64,000 bases of DNA from Taxawa tesnikishii (nom. ined.). Its lineage: Eukaryota > Ascomycota > Dothideomycetes > Dothideales. The notes under the pieces were generated by a model that worked only from the letters and a program-made list of their open reading frames with translations, did no database searches and was not told the origin of the DNA. The translations under genes and the position numbers were made by a program. The stretch is from the NCBI GenBank assembly GCA_030247885.1, contig JAPDRO010000018.1, positions 248,001 through 312,000 on the forward strand, in the 5' to 3' direction. This document shows, piece after piece, positions 1-10,811 of this stretch; the stretch's first letter is position 1, and every line of letters starts with the position of its first letter.

Positions 1-108
1 TCGCCTGCTCGTTGAACGAGATCGGTACGGTCTTCGTCGTGCCACTGTTTGGGATTGTAGCCAAGGCCGGGCCGTTTCATGAGATCGCATGCAAACCAGC
101 GAAGGCAG
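1..108 (-). CDS. possible exon of a gene running off the left edge
   Basis: On the minus strand an open frame runs from a plausible splice acceptor (cag at 109-111, preceded by a CTTAAC-like branch site) to the window edge. It contains a methionine at 78-80 followed by residues MKRPGLGYNPKQWHDEDR, which have the look of real protein. The frame is only about 36 codons long, so this could be chance. I do not recognise the family. It may be an internal exon from 108 downward or a start at 80. Confidence 0.28.
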   Translation of the reverse strand, partial: MPSLVCMRSHETARPWLQSQTVARRRPYRSRSTSRR

Positions 109-2293
109 CTGGACAGTTAAGAAAGGACGGTGCAGTACAGTTAAAGACATTTGCGATAAAAGCCGCGTCGTCGTTTGCGCATCGGTTCCTTATTCCCCTT
201 TCCTAGTGCCATGGCTGTGGTAAAATAGCAGACTGACATAGATTTGGTAGGGCGATGACCGTACTATCCACCACAAGCGTGTGGGATGTATTGTTGGGGA
301 TGTCTATGTCGTTCTGGTGTCTCGACTGTAGTTAAGGGAAGGATGACTTCCCGCAGTACACTGTCGAGGTTCGTGGATGTTGGAGCAGCTGGGGTCCGAG
401 ACGAGTGGTCGAGGGAGCACTAAAACTCTTATGACAGGGCGTCTGCGCAAATCTCCCTTTCTTTTCTTGGACATGGGAAATCGTGCTTCCCTATCGTTTC
501 TCGTGTCGCAGTCGTTACCGCATGCTGTAATCAGAAAAGCAATGGAAGGGAAGTTGGCCAGCATTCTCAACAAATGATTCGGGAACAGTAGTTCGTTGTT
601 GATAGCAGCACCGTTGGTCGAGACAGTGATGGTTCTCTTGCTGCTTGTATGAGGATTGAGTCCGAGGGCCGTCATCAGGCGAGCGAATCACAGCATCTGG
701 TGGATTTGAACTCCTTTGTGCGAGGACATTGAGGTGGACATCATTTAGAGAAGAAGAGCGCGCCGGGTGAGACGAACCGCTGATCGGCCATGCTGCGGAG
801 GATGCCTGATGCAGTATGGCTGCCTCGCGGTACGTTTGCTAGGATAGCGAGAGCATTGGCGTCGTGGGGGATGCCGTTCTTGACGCGTTCAGATGGATTA
901 TGTGTTTTGCGATGCGAATCGAAGGCGCTGGTCGACAGATGTTCGCAATGTCGCCATTGTCGTTCCATGACGGGTGGTACTGACCTTTGCAACCTTAAGC
1001 ATTGGAGGCACCTGTTGCAGAGCACAAGCGTAGACTGCATCAAATGTGATGACCGCTCCAGACTGAGGCGCATGTGAGCGTTCATGTCATCCGCAACACA
1101 CCCTCACAATACTGATTCTCCGCTTGACCCGCGACTAGTCTTGGTAGAGGATTGTGGGATCTCGATCGAACAGAGCAACGCGAGCCATAGTGAGGCCTAC
1201 GGTTTGGGTGAGCGCGGTGTGAGGCGCTGGGTGAAGTGGTCTTGTTAAGATGACCATCGCACCAATTTTGCTCTTCTCTACGTTGTGAGCGCTGTGAGCG
1301 TTGCGAGCGTTGTGGTGTCCCAGGTCTTCTGCAAGACTGGTTTTGGTGTGGCTGGTCAGGTGACGTTGCTATGAGCGCCGATTGCGCTTGCATATGTAGC
1401 TGACACTGAGGCAATGATATCAGTCCACCGCGCTCAATCAATTTCTCTGCAAACGAGGAATCGGTGGTCAAATGTCGGACTTTTCGAGGAGCATAAGCAC
1501 CCTGAGGCTGGAGTTGCGATATCAAAAGGCACATGTATGCGCCGATGATTGATTGGTAGTGGGTGGTGTTGGGCCTTTCTGAGCCCAGTTTCCAGCTTTG
1601 CTGATAGCCGACGACTTTGTTGTCCCTGCCACGCTGCGCGGCCTTAGCGCGACCTGCCCCCGCTCCTACAAAGCAGCACAGAGTGCTGCTTGTCCCCCAA
1701 CTGCTTGTCCCTCACTGTCTCCCTCTACCAATTCCTCACTGAGCAGCTCCCATACAAATCTCTAAGGTGCGGATATAACTCGCCTTACCCGCGTTTCTCA
1801 TGCAAGCTGGCCAGCTTCATTCACCTAACAACACCATACCCTTTTTCACACCACATTCGCGCTTGCCCTTTCAGAATCGCTTTGTTGCGCTCTTTCTGGC
1901 GTCATGCGAACCTTCACGTCACTTTGCCATGGCGACTTGATCCTGTTGTCGCCGTGTTCTCGCTGCTAATCCTTCCTCATACAGGCATCCGCACCACTAC
2001 ATCGCCGCCGCGCAACACAAAAACTCCCTCGCAACACGTCCAACACGCACTTGTGTACGTCCTGTCGCATTGTTTTTGCGCGTTTCCAATGCCATACCTA
2101 TGACGTTACGCGATGTTTTGCGACCGCAGAACACACGCGTTGCACGTCACTGGTAAAGCCGATACGCGCCGCCCACTCCTCGCTTCCCTCACACATCTAC
2201 ATCTACGCGTCTTTTCTGTCCAAACGCGCTCATCGTTGCTGACTCTCGACTCCAGTCTTCCCCTTGCACTACTGAACCGCCACAACACTCAAA
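109..2293. other. intergenic region upstream of NHP6
   Basis: I see no convincing gene here. Short open frames on both strands lack recognisable motifs. A 9-bp imperfect tandem array lies at 1282-1317. The last 600 bases are pyrimidine-rich on the plus strand, as is common for fungal promoters and 5' leaders of highly expressed genes, and probably hold the NHP6 promoter and leader. Confidence 0.5.
1282..1317. repeat. 9-bp imperfect tandem repeat, four units
   Basis: Four head-to-tail copies of a unit close to GTTGTGAGC are visible, each differing by one to three bases. On the minus strand one frame reads repeated Ser-Gln-Arg, but no gene is evident around it, so it is listed as a simple minisatellite-like array. 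Confidence 0.6.
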
Positions 2294-2820
2294 ATGCCCA
2301 AGGAAGCAAAGACCACCCGCAAGTCCGCAAAGTCCGCCAGCAAGGCCGATGGCGGCAAGAAGAAGAAGGGCAAGTCCTCTCGCAACTGCCCGAATTCGCC
2401 GTCATGACTGCTATGCTAACCTCGCCGGCAGACCCCAACATGCCCAAGCGTGGTCTTTCTGCCTACATGTTCTTCGCCAATGAGAACCGTGACAAGGTCC
2501 GCGAGGAGAACCCCGGCATCAAGTTCGGTAAGCAACAGAACCGCTCACTCAGCCCATTTCAAATGCTCAGTGACGTTGCTGACACTCTTGTCCAGGCCAG
2601 GTCGGCAAGATGCTCGGAGAGAGATGGAAGGCCCTGAGCGACAGCGAACGCCGACCCTACGAGGAGAAGGCCGCCGCCGACAAGAAGCGTTACGAAGACG
2701 AGAAGGCTGCCTACACTGCTGTAAGTCCATCATGTCACGACAAACGACACCCTTGTGACACCCTTACTGACACGCGAATCGCAGGGTGGCGACGCCGACG
2801 AGGACGAGGAGGAAGATTAG
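2294..2820 (+). CDS. NHP6: NHP6-like HMG-box chromatin protein
   Basis: This small non-histone chromatin protein bends DNA and helps nucleosome remodelling and FACT. The spliced product is 110 residues, the usual size. A lysine-rich N-terminus (residues 1-25) leads into one HMG box beginning [20 protein letters not shown] and ending near [11 protein letters not shown], followed by an acidic tail [11 protein letters not shown]. Four exons fit: 2294-2369, 2432-2527, 2596-2720 and 2785-2820. The first intron (2370-2431) starts with GC, not GT: reading GCAAGT as donor is the only way to restore the invariant Asp-Pro-Asn-x-Pro-Lys-Arg entry to the box, and a CTAAC branch site precedes the acceptor. 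The other two introns are GT-AG. No frame breaks are present. The family call is secure; the exact paralogue is by similarity. Confidence 0.93.
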
Positions 2821-4013
2821 GACCGTTCGCCCTCGCGTATCGTCCGATCCACACCTCCAATGGCGTGATGTTGTCGCCGTTCGATGCGAGCGGTTGCGCA
2901 CCATGAATGGGGACTCGGCCTTCGGTTGATACCCTCTGAACCCCCGTTTTTTTCTATGAATCTTACTTTGGGCTTTACTGGTTGCGAATGGGGATATCCG
3001 GGCTCGGGAATTATGTCGGCATCAGAAGACTCAATACCATGCATGTCTTTTTGTCCGTCCCTCGACGAGAGCGGGATGGCTTTGGCTGGTTGTACGTTTA
3101 GCTGAGATGTGTCTTGAATTCCCTTTTTCTCAAACGTGCTCCTCCGCGTCGTGTATGCTCTCACCACCGTATATCTACTGAAAAATGACGGCAAATCACG
3201 CTCTCGAAAGAGAAAGATGGATCTCGTGCCCGACTGTTATATGGTATTGCTATCGCAAGGCAGGAATAATTTACAGCACGCCTACACTTGCCGCGGACCT
3301 GGGAGACAGGACACCTTATACTGCTCTCTACGCCGTGGAAGGGAGGGAAGGCTGATGAACCAAACCTTACACAGAAACGGCTTTGATTCGCAACAATGAT
3401 GACTCGTTGTCATCACAGACGCCAACGTATCCATCAAGCATGCGTGATCCTTGGCAAGAAGACTACTTCAGAAATACTGTCAACACTGGAATCGAGGATG
3501 ACGAGAGTTGCGTTGCTTCGTATAGTTGGGCTTGAACAATACGCATTCGCCTGAACACCTGTGCGCACTTTTTGTGCACAATACCCTGCCCCTGCCGCAT
3601 AAAAGACTCCGCTGGCTCTACCACCAAGCGAACGTTAACTAATCTTGCCTGGCCCATTTCCCGGTTCACCAACCCCGCCAAGATCCATCCCGCAAACGCC
3701 CAGCGAAACGCCAACAACGATCGTCTCCCAGAGGAAAGGGAGGGCCAGCCAGCCCCATTTCACCTGCCACCGAACCCGACCACAGCATCGCAGCGAATGT
3801 CGTTTTATGACGACGCGCACCGTACGGACCGGTGCATTAGAAGGTGCATCCCGTATTGTAAAACCACGTCTTCGTCTCATCGACACCCATGTACCTAAAA
3901 TCACGCACCACAACATCAGCGGATTCGTTCCTTCAAACCTTTCCCCCCCTCCCCCCACACACAAACCCCCGCACCTGCACCAGGGGAGAGAGAGAGAGAG
4001 AACAGAAAACCAC
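2821..4013. other. intergenic region between convergent NHP6 and Zn2Cys6 genes
   Basis: The two flanking genes point toward each other, so this stretch should hold both 3' ends. Short open frames overlap on both strands, but none has recognisable motifs. A short GA run lies near 3984-4000. I see no further gene. Confidence 0.5.
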
Positions 4014-5787
4014 TCACACGACCAAAAGAAACTTGCCAAACTCATCGACATCGTCACCCTTGCCCTCCTTGAGGAAGTCGTCAAAGAACAGGTTCGAGAT
4101 TGCAAATTTCGGCTTCGAGCGCCAGGCGTGGAAGAAGTCGAAGCTGGACGGCGCCTCCCAGAGGTGGCGCGACAGCGTCCACGGGTGCTTCTGGGCCCAG
4201 GGCCCGAGCGGCGGACCTAAGCCAAGAGTGATCAGACGGAGGCGGAGGGAGGGCCGACGCGGGACTACTGTGGTGGTGGGCTTACGGTCTCCGTTTTTGA
4301 GGAGCTGGAAGAGGGTTGAGAAGGAGTGGGCGACGAGGTAGGTGCGTCGGGTGCATTCGGATAGGATCCATTTCTGCATAATGGGGAGTTTGCGAACGTC
4401 AGCGGGATTTGTTTCTCGGGCTGTTGTCGTAGGCCTGTGCGCTGGAGCGTGCAGGCCGTACTGGGAGGGAATGATGGGATCGATGGGACGGTACACTCAC
4501 ATCCCACGTCTGCGGCGTCTGCAGCAGGGAGTTCTCGCCGTGCACGTCCTGCAGATTTTTGAACCTTTCCAGGTCCACTACCCACCGCTCGAACAACTCC
4601 ATCTCCGCCTCTGCGTTCGCTCTCTGCCGGATGTCGCCGTCGAATGCTCGGATCGTCTGATAAATCAGCATCGCCTGCACCCTTGCGAGCGCCTCGTGCT
4701 GGCTCTGCGGCTCCCTGAACAAGTGTCTAAGAGTGTCTTGGCGTGCTTGTCCATGATTCGGAAGACGAACTGTGTGGTCGCGGACGTCTTGTGACTGTAC
4801 AGTACGGCGGTCGTGAAGGCGTCTGCGATGATGGTAGGTACGTCTTTGACGCGCCAGAGGAAGGGGTGCCAGAAGAAGGTCGAGTTGTGTTTGGCGAGAT
4901 CACGGTGGAAGCTAGACATGACGGTTACGCAGTGCGACATTCGGCTGCCGGGATCGCCGAGCGTTGCTCCGCAGTTGAGTTCTGACTGTACGTGTGTTAG
5001 TGGGATTGTGAGGAATGGAGGGAGCAGACGCGTTCAAAGTCTCGATGGATGGGTGAGATGAATGACGGCAACCGTTAGACGGGGCGGAATAATGTATTGA
5101 GGAATGGACGGTAGTAGGTTTTGTTGCCTTCTCAGTTAAGCAGAAGCCCAGGTCAGGTCATGTTATTGCTCGACTTAGGTTGTGATCACTTCACTCTTTC
5201 CACCCTGTGTGGATCGCTTCACGAGACTGGTCTTCTCGGCTGCTATGAAGAAGGGGATGAAAGGAGAGACGAACACAAATCGACTCATCTCTGTCGTTAC
5301 TGAGTACGGGCCTGTCTTTGCCCGAGGGCACTGGTACTAGTGGAGTCGCAGCTGGAGACCGTACGAGCGCCATATCCGCAGGCGGATTCTCAAGACCAGA
5401 CATCCAGTTCATGTTGTTGAAGACGCTTTCCCGTTCCAGCAGATCCACATTCGGAATCGCACTCGAGTCCCAGGACAGGTCAAATGGCGCACTGAAATCG
5501 ATACCTCCGAGGCCGTCGACGGAGTCATATGCCATGGGCTGGTCAAAGTCGATAGCGGGATGCGTAGAGAGGTCTGGCGGAGCGCTGAAGTCGAACTGGG
5601 GTTGCGGAGTAGCTGGAGTGCGCAGACGGCGGTGTTCCGAAGGAGGTGCCACATAGATACAGTCGAACCCCTTCTTCCTGCACCGCGAGCACGACGGTGC
5701 TTGCTGGTCGCATCGACGCTTGGCTTTGACGCATTCGCCGCAGCTCTTGCGTCGCGGTGGCGGTCGGTTGATGTCGGACGAGGGCAT
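4014..5787 (-). CDS. Zn2Cys6 fungal transcription factor
   Basis: A binuclear zinc-cluster regulator, expected in the nucleus. The N-terminus carries CGEC-x6-C-x6-C-x2-C-x6-C (residues about 16-43), the six-cysteine signature. The rest matches the fungal factor family with the conserved stretch MLIYQTIRAFDGDIRQRANA and a C-terminus rich in Asp-Glu. Exons that fit in phase are 5787-5308, 4985-4501, 4373-4286 and 4216-4014, giving about 418 residues. The first intron (4986-5307) would be long at 322 nt, and its edges are the least certain part; small extra exons could hide there. One single-base frame break is needed near 4730, between HAKTL and RHLFREPQ, and it does not sit in a long homopolymer. 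Target genes are unknown. Confidence 0.75.
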
Positions 5788-5875
5788 TGGGATTATGTGA
5801 TTGTCGACAATTTGATGAGATCAGTGGGAAGTGCAGTCAGAAAGTAGGGTTGTTTGGAATACTGATGTTGGTTCT

Positions 5876-6463
5876 CTACCTCTTGATGCTTGGTTGCAGC
5901 CTGGCGGAGAAGGAGTGGAAGTCCGCAAGCTTCTCCGCCAAAGGATCAAACGACGCCGCCAACCACTTATCGACCGGTAACGACGTGAGTGAATTACGCA
6001 TTGGATCTTCAATGTCGCAGGTATCGAACGAGTACACTTGGTGTTTGGATACGTCTCTAGAAGTGCCCCTGGACGCAGGGTGATACGCGGTCCTCGTTCC
6101 TCGTCTACCATCGGCTGATAGCAGGTGTGATGGAGTAGTAAGTTGCAGTCGGGATCCTCCTACTCGTGGAAGACGCCATCGCACGGCATTCAGGGACTCA
6201 TTGCTAACCTCGATTAGGGTTGTTGGATCGACGCAGACAGGGTAAGGCACGGTCCGCGAGTTTGTGTCTAGAAGAAGGGACAATGGATCGTTTGGTACTG
6301 GCGGTGTGCCATTCTGATGGAGCTGCTGCTGTCCAGACTGCGCCTTGTTTGGTGAAGCTGCTGTCCAGGCTCGAGCATCTCCCCGCGCGACGACCGAGGT
6401 GGGCACCAAACTAATTCCCGGTTGTGTGTCGCGGTGAGATACAGATGAACAGCTGCGCAACAC
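5876..6463 (-). CDS. hypothetical protein, weak
   Basis: An uninterrupted frame of 195 codons lies upstream of, and in the same direction as, the Zn2Cys6 factor. The C-terminal third (VYSFDTCDIEDPMRNSL onward, to the end LQPSIKR) looks more protein-like than the Ser/Thr/Pro-rich first half. I recognise no domain and see no homologue, signal peptide or membrane segment. It could be a real small gene, one exon of a larger gene, or part of the divergent promoter of the transcription factor. Confidence 0.25.
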   Translation of the reverse strand: MLRSCSSVSHRDTQPGISLVPTSVVARGDARAWTAASPNKAQSGQQQLHQNGTPPVPNDPLSLLLDTNSRTVPYPVCVDPTTLIEVSNESLNAVRWRLPRVGGSRLQLTTPSHLLSADGRRGTRTAYHPASRGTSRDVSKHQVYSFDTCDIEDPMRNSLTSLPVDKWLAASFDPLAEKLADFHSFSARLQPSIKR

Positions 6464-6826
6464 CGAGGAACGGCGGCGAGCAGCAGCGATATTAGTCGAG
6501 TTAATGCATTCTGTGTGGCGGCCAGAATCTTGCCTAATGGCCTACTTTTGCTTTTACTCTTGTAGGAATAGATTAGTAGCGATAGTTTCTCCTTTTAGCC
6601 AGCGCCACGGGACAATGGACCACTCAGAGCCAACGGATGTGACGGGTTTTCAGGGCTCTCTTTTCTTTTCTAGAAACGCTAGCTGCACGGCTTGGTCCTA
6701 TTCTCCACAAATGTCCGATCTCACATCGTCTCCCGTTTCCCATTTCCCCCAGCCTTTTGGAGTCGCAGAGTAGCATGGTGCAAACGCTGGAATACGAGCA
6801 TTCCGTGGACGCGATACACGCCAGCC

Positions 6827-6852
6827 TTTGCTCTTAGCATTTGCTCTTAGCA
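6827..6852. repeat. perfect 13-bp tandem duplication
   Basis: The unit TTTGCTCTTAGCA occurs twice head to tail without mismatch. It lies in the promoter-side intergenic region and has no evident function. Confidence 0.7.
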
Positions 6853-7456
6853 AATGTCTGCAGCATGTGGTGCTTCCCGGTAGATGGCCCTAAAGAAACA
6901 GGGTTGCAGAGGTCTGAGGCGGCTGCGATCTCCGATGCAATATGCTGATTCCAGTAGATCTCGAAACGTTACAGCATCGACAGCTCTGCCAATCATGTGT
7001 GGATGAGACAGTGGGCACAAACATTTACACGGCCATGTCGCGCTTATCGGTTTCCCACGTCCGGAAGTTTCGCATGAGTCTTCGACGACACGACTCTGCC
7101 CTCGCAGCTAGATCTCGAACCCCTGCACCCCCGGCAGAACTGCGTCTTCGAACGGCCAAGCACGTCGCGAGTCTTTCGCCTGTGCCGCCACCATCTCGAT
7201 GCATGTCGACATAATCCCTTGTTTTCTCTCCAGATCTAAGCAGCCCAACCCTGTCCTTTCTCTCCTCCAGCCAGCATCCCTTCACCACCCAGCGGAAACG
7301 GACTGCTCTGCCTACGTGCTTTTCGACAACTGATATAACGCCGGCTCATTCACCGCCACCGCGACTTACCAGAGTAGCCGTTTAAACGCTACGTACGAGT
7401 ACAAGAAGTCTACGCGTCGTCGGATTATTTCCTCTGCAAAAACCCCGCCGACGTCT

Positions 7457-7479
7457 TGCGCTGCGCTGCGCTGCGCTGC
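7457..7479. repeat. pentanucleotide TGCGC microsatellite
   Basis: Four full TGCGC units plus a partial one lie about 300 bp upstream of the RING-LON start codon. Confidence 0.7.
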
Positions 7480-7771
7480 TGTGCATCCGTGTCCCTAGCG
7501 AAGCTTACGTCATCACGTGCATATCACATCTTAATCTGCCACCAAAACCACAGCGCCGGAAACAGATTAACATAGCTTGAGTTGCCCTCCAATCTCTCGG
7601 GGTTCCTCTCTCTTGGTGCCGATTCAGGTACATCAAGTGTCATTGGCGTTGATGGAGTCTCGCCGCCCTTGAGCCATCCCGCCGACATATGAATATTATA
7701 GAGAACCTGGGGCCCCTCTCACAGAAGGTGAAGGGCAATCGTTCAGACTGGCGCAGGCGCCGCAGGACTTC

Positions 7772-9481
7772 ATGAGCGACGATGAGCATTCGACACCGAA
7801 GCCTCACAACTCCGGCTTAGCCGCGCACAAGGACGCTCGCGCACTAATCCGCCTCATACAGTGCCCTCAGTGCTGCAAACCCTACCAAACGCCCGTCACC
7901 CTTCCCTGCGGCAATTCCTGCTGTCGATCATGCATACCGCAGTCTCACCGGAGACAGAATGTCTCCTATCCCGACCTGCCTGGACGCCGACGCGGATTCG
8001 ATTGTTTATATTGCGCCGAGGAGCATGCTATGGGGGACTGTAGCAGCGATGTCACCCTGACCAAGGTTATGGAGTCCATTGCTCAGGTGGTTGCTCGGCA
8101 CGCATCGTCCACGGCAGAGACGCCCCTCCTGTTGGAGGAGACCTCTAGTTCGCCTTCGGAGAGGGTAGACTCCCTGGACCTCCCGACACGTCGTCGTCGT
8201 GGACGCTTTCCGGAGGGCGCCTTGTGGCTACCTACAACCTGGCGACCATGGGCCTTTGAAGTATGACACCGAGTTAGCATACAGAACGCTATCCGAAACT
8301 GGCGACGACTACCGGGAGATTGACGACGCTGTACTGGCTCAGCTGCTCGAAAGTACACACAAGGAGTTGGATTGTCAGGTCTGCTACAACCTCATGCTGG
8401 ATCCCGTCACCACAGGTTGTGGACACACACTGTGTCGGGGATGCCTGGTGAGGGTTCTGGACCATTCTCAGCACTGCCCCGTTTGCCGACGACCGGTCAT
8501 GTTGCCGCCCTCGTTGCAACTACATCCCAGCAACAAAGCATTGAACAATCTTCTCAACGGACTATGTCCGGATGTTGTGGCTGCTCGAGCAGAAGCAGTT
8601 GCTTTGGAGGAGCAGCCTGGTGTTGGCGAATTGGATACACCTCTTTTGTTGTCACTCTCGGCTTTCCTGGATGTCCTACATTCTTACGCGTCTTCGAGCC
8701 TCGGTATCGACTGATGCTTAGGCGTGCGATGGAGACGAACCGGCAATTCGGCATGTTGATGTACAACCGACATGGCATACCACAGGGTGATCTTGGACAG
8801 GTCCAATTTATGGAATACGGCACTCTTCTGGAGATTATCAACGTACAAATGTTGCCCGACGGTCAGAGCATCGTCGAGTGTCGAGGTCTTTCGCGCTTTA
8901 AGGTCAAGGCTCACGGGGTATTGGATGGGTACACTGTTGGCAATGTGGAACGGGTGGAAGACGCACCATTGTCGGAGGAGGAACGGTTGGAACGAGAAGA
9001 AACATCATCACCGCCGGCAGCCGAGGGCGATGTCGAAGGGGAAATCAGGCGCATGTCGACGCGCAGTTTGCTCATGCTGGGGCTCGAGTTCATTATGCGG
9101 ATGCAAGCGCGTAGTGCACCCTGGCTGCACCGCAGGATTCTGGACGCCTACGGTGGTCCGCCCGATGATCCGGCATACTTTCCCTACTGGTTCGCGAGCA
9201 TTCTTCCAATCCATGATGAGGCAAAGTACCAGCTTCTGCAGACGACGAGCGTGCGACAACGACTAAAAATCACCGCGTTATGGATCAAACAGATGGAGTC
9301 TCAGAGATGGTAAGCTCATGCGAACACCAACCTTAGCGGGCCACGCGCAAATTACAGGGAGTATGTGTGGCATGCTCCCCATCTTGCACATCACTCGTAC
9401 TCCTTCAGACCAAGAAGAATCAGACGGCTAATTATTCTTTACGTTTGCAGGTATCAATCGAACGGCTGCACCGTCTTATGA
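7772..9481 (+). CDS. RING-LON protein (CrgA-like) with C-terminal CAAX box
   Basis: A likely ubiquitin ligase that joins RING fingers to a LON substrate-binding domain, as in animal LONRF proteins and the Mucor repressor CrgA. Seen in order: an N-terminal CPQC...CGNSCCRSC RING-like finger, a second clear RING (CQVCYNLMLDPVTTGCGHTL ... CPVC), then the LON N-terminal domain from about LGFPGCPTFLRVFEPRYR to the region RLKITALWIKQ. An intron at 9310-9450 leads to a last exon ending in CTVL, a CAAX box with Leu, which predicts geranylgeranylation; an isoprenylation motif is also reported for CrgA. Three single-base frame breaks are needed, all at T runs: 8207-8209, 8255-8257 and 8644-8647. With them the product is 523 residues. 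The frame breaks look like base-calling errors. The substrate is unknown. Confidence 0.85.
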
Positions 9482-10811
9482 CTCCGCCGCGGTCTTTGGG
9501 TGCTCGTCCGCCTGATCGCACCCATGATTTTCCTTCTCGTCGCCATTCGTACCGGCCGCGGCAATGATTCGAGCGACTGGTAACCCCCCCCCAAAAGCGA
9601 TTTTCGCTTACAACCACAACCACTACCACTACCATCATTACCATTTTTTCCACGCTGTTCATTCAACGAGAAAGAGAAAGATCATAAAACCGAACAAATA
9701 CACGCTATGTATCACTCACGCTATACTGCATCACCGGGGCGCTGGGCGTAGTAAGGGGAAAGCATGCATATATGCTTTGCATATCTGGAGCATTGGCGTC
9801 TGTTCATATGGTTCCTGGAGGGAAGAGGGTTTTTGAAAACATTCCATGCTTCATTCGGTTGTCGTTCTCCCTTCTTTGTTCATACCCACGTCTTACTCGC
9901 ACTCTAGATTATGCAGCGGCTTCAGATTGCTACCATTATATCAGAAGAGAGTTATCGTTCTTCATTCGGTTACAGATATCCAATCATACTCTTTATTCGA
10001 TGCCTCCAGTCGATTGTTTTCACCCGCTGAGGCTTTATCGAGCCTTGCATGTTTGGTTGCCTCTTAACTGTTTACTGTAACTCATATCACGGCATAGACC
10101 TTGCTTGTCACGCTGTCCAACTTACCGTGTTGAGATGTGTGGTGTGATGAGACGTGCTTTCATCCGTTGGTGTTTGGCATGATCTCAAAAGCAATCGCTG
10201 CAATGGTGTGTTGAACTATAATGATTGAGATACGATTTGCTCCATAAGACTAGAAGAGGAAAAAAACCAAGTAACCGTTAGGGTTGTCTGTCCGTCTTTT
10301 GACCGTCAAGCTTTTATAGAATGACTCCGACGGGACTTCCACCCGTCCAAAATAAGTAGCAATAGTGAAGCACCAAGAACCCCAGGTTTCACAATCTGGG
10401 GGACTGCTTCTATTTCGTGGGAGTTCCTTCACCTTTCAAGCCCAACGTCAAGGTCGAGAAACAGCCGTCGGAATGCCGGGAAGAGGCCATCCGCTCCACA
10501 TGTGGAGCCGATCCTGTGTCAGAATCTCCGGCAACCGCGTCCCTCGAAGCCAACTTAGAGTCTATCTACCTACCGAACCTATGAAACACGAGCCCACAAG
10601 GATGGTTACCGCACTTGGTGTCGATGGCTGCGGGGCAGCGAAGTATATTATAAACGGTACTTGGGGGTGTCTTTCATGGAGCCCCTCGACTGTGGGGGTC
10701 TAACGATAAGCAAAGAAATATATATATCGAGGATGAAGGCTCCTGTGTCTTCAAACTACAGTGAGCTGAGGACGCTACTACCTTCATCGTTATAAGCTCA
10801 GCATCCTCAAG
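9482..10811. other. intergenic region between RING-LON and P450 genes
   Basis: No gene recognised on either strand. A degenerate ACC/ACT-rich stretch lies at about 9610-9645, just past the RING-LON gene. AT-rich TATA-like sequences occur near 10645-10655 and 10717-10728, shortly before the P450 start codon, and may be promoter elements. A short inverted repeat with CCCCAG/CTGGGG arms lies near 10380-10405. Confidence 0.5.

Larger units (their letters stand above)
6464..7771. other. intergenic region upstream of the RING-LON gene
   Basis: No gene recognised. The stretch contains a perfect 13-bp tandem duplication at 6827-6852 and a short TGCGC array at 7457-7479. The last few hundred bases probably hold the promoter and leader of the RING-LON gene. 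Confidence 0.5.

Noticed and set aside
3645-4341. Long plus-strand open frames of 190 and 150 codons
   Set aside because: They overlap the C-terminal exons of the Zn2Cys6 factor on the other strand and are Pro/Arg/His-rich antisense shadows.
9482-9583. A downstream hydrophobic frame after the RING-LON stop (WVLVRLIAPMIFLLVAIRT) as a C-terminal membrane anchor
   Set aside because: It follows a clean stop after the CTVL box, and CrgA-type proteins end in a prenylation motif. Including it would need either stop read-through or a different splice plus another frame break.
10365-10420. Possible tRNA or structured RNA near an inverted repeat (CCCCAG/CTGGGG)
   Set aside because: No complete cloverleaf, no A and B box spacing and no TTCGA loop; a six-base stem alone is not enough.
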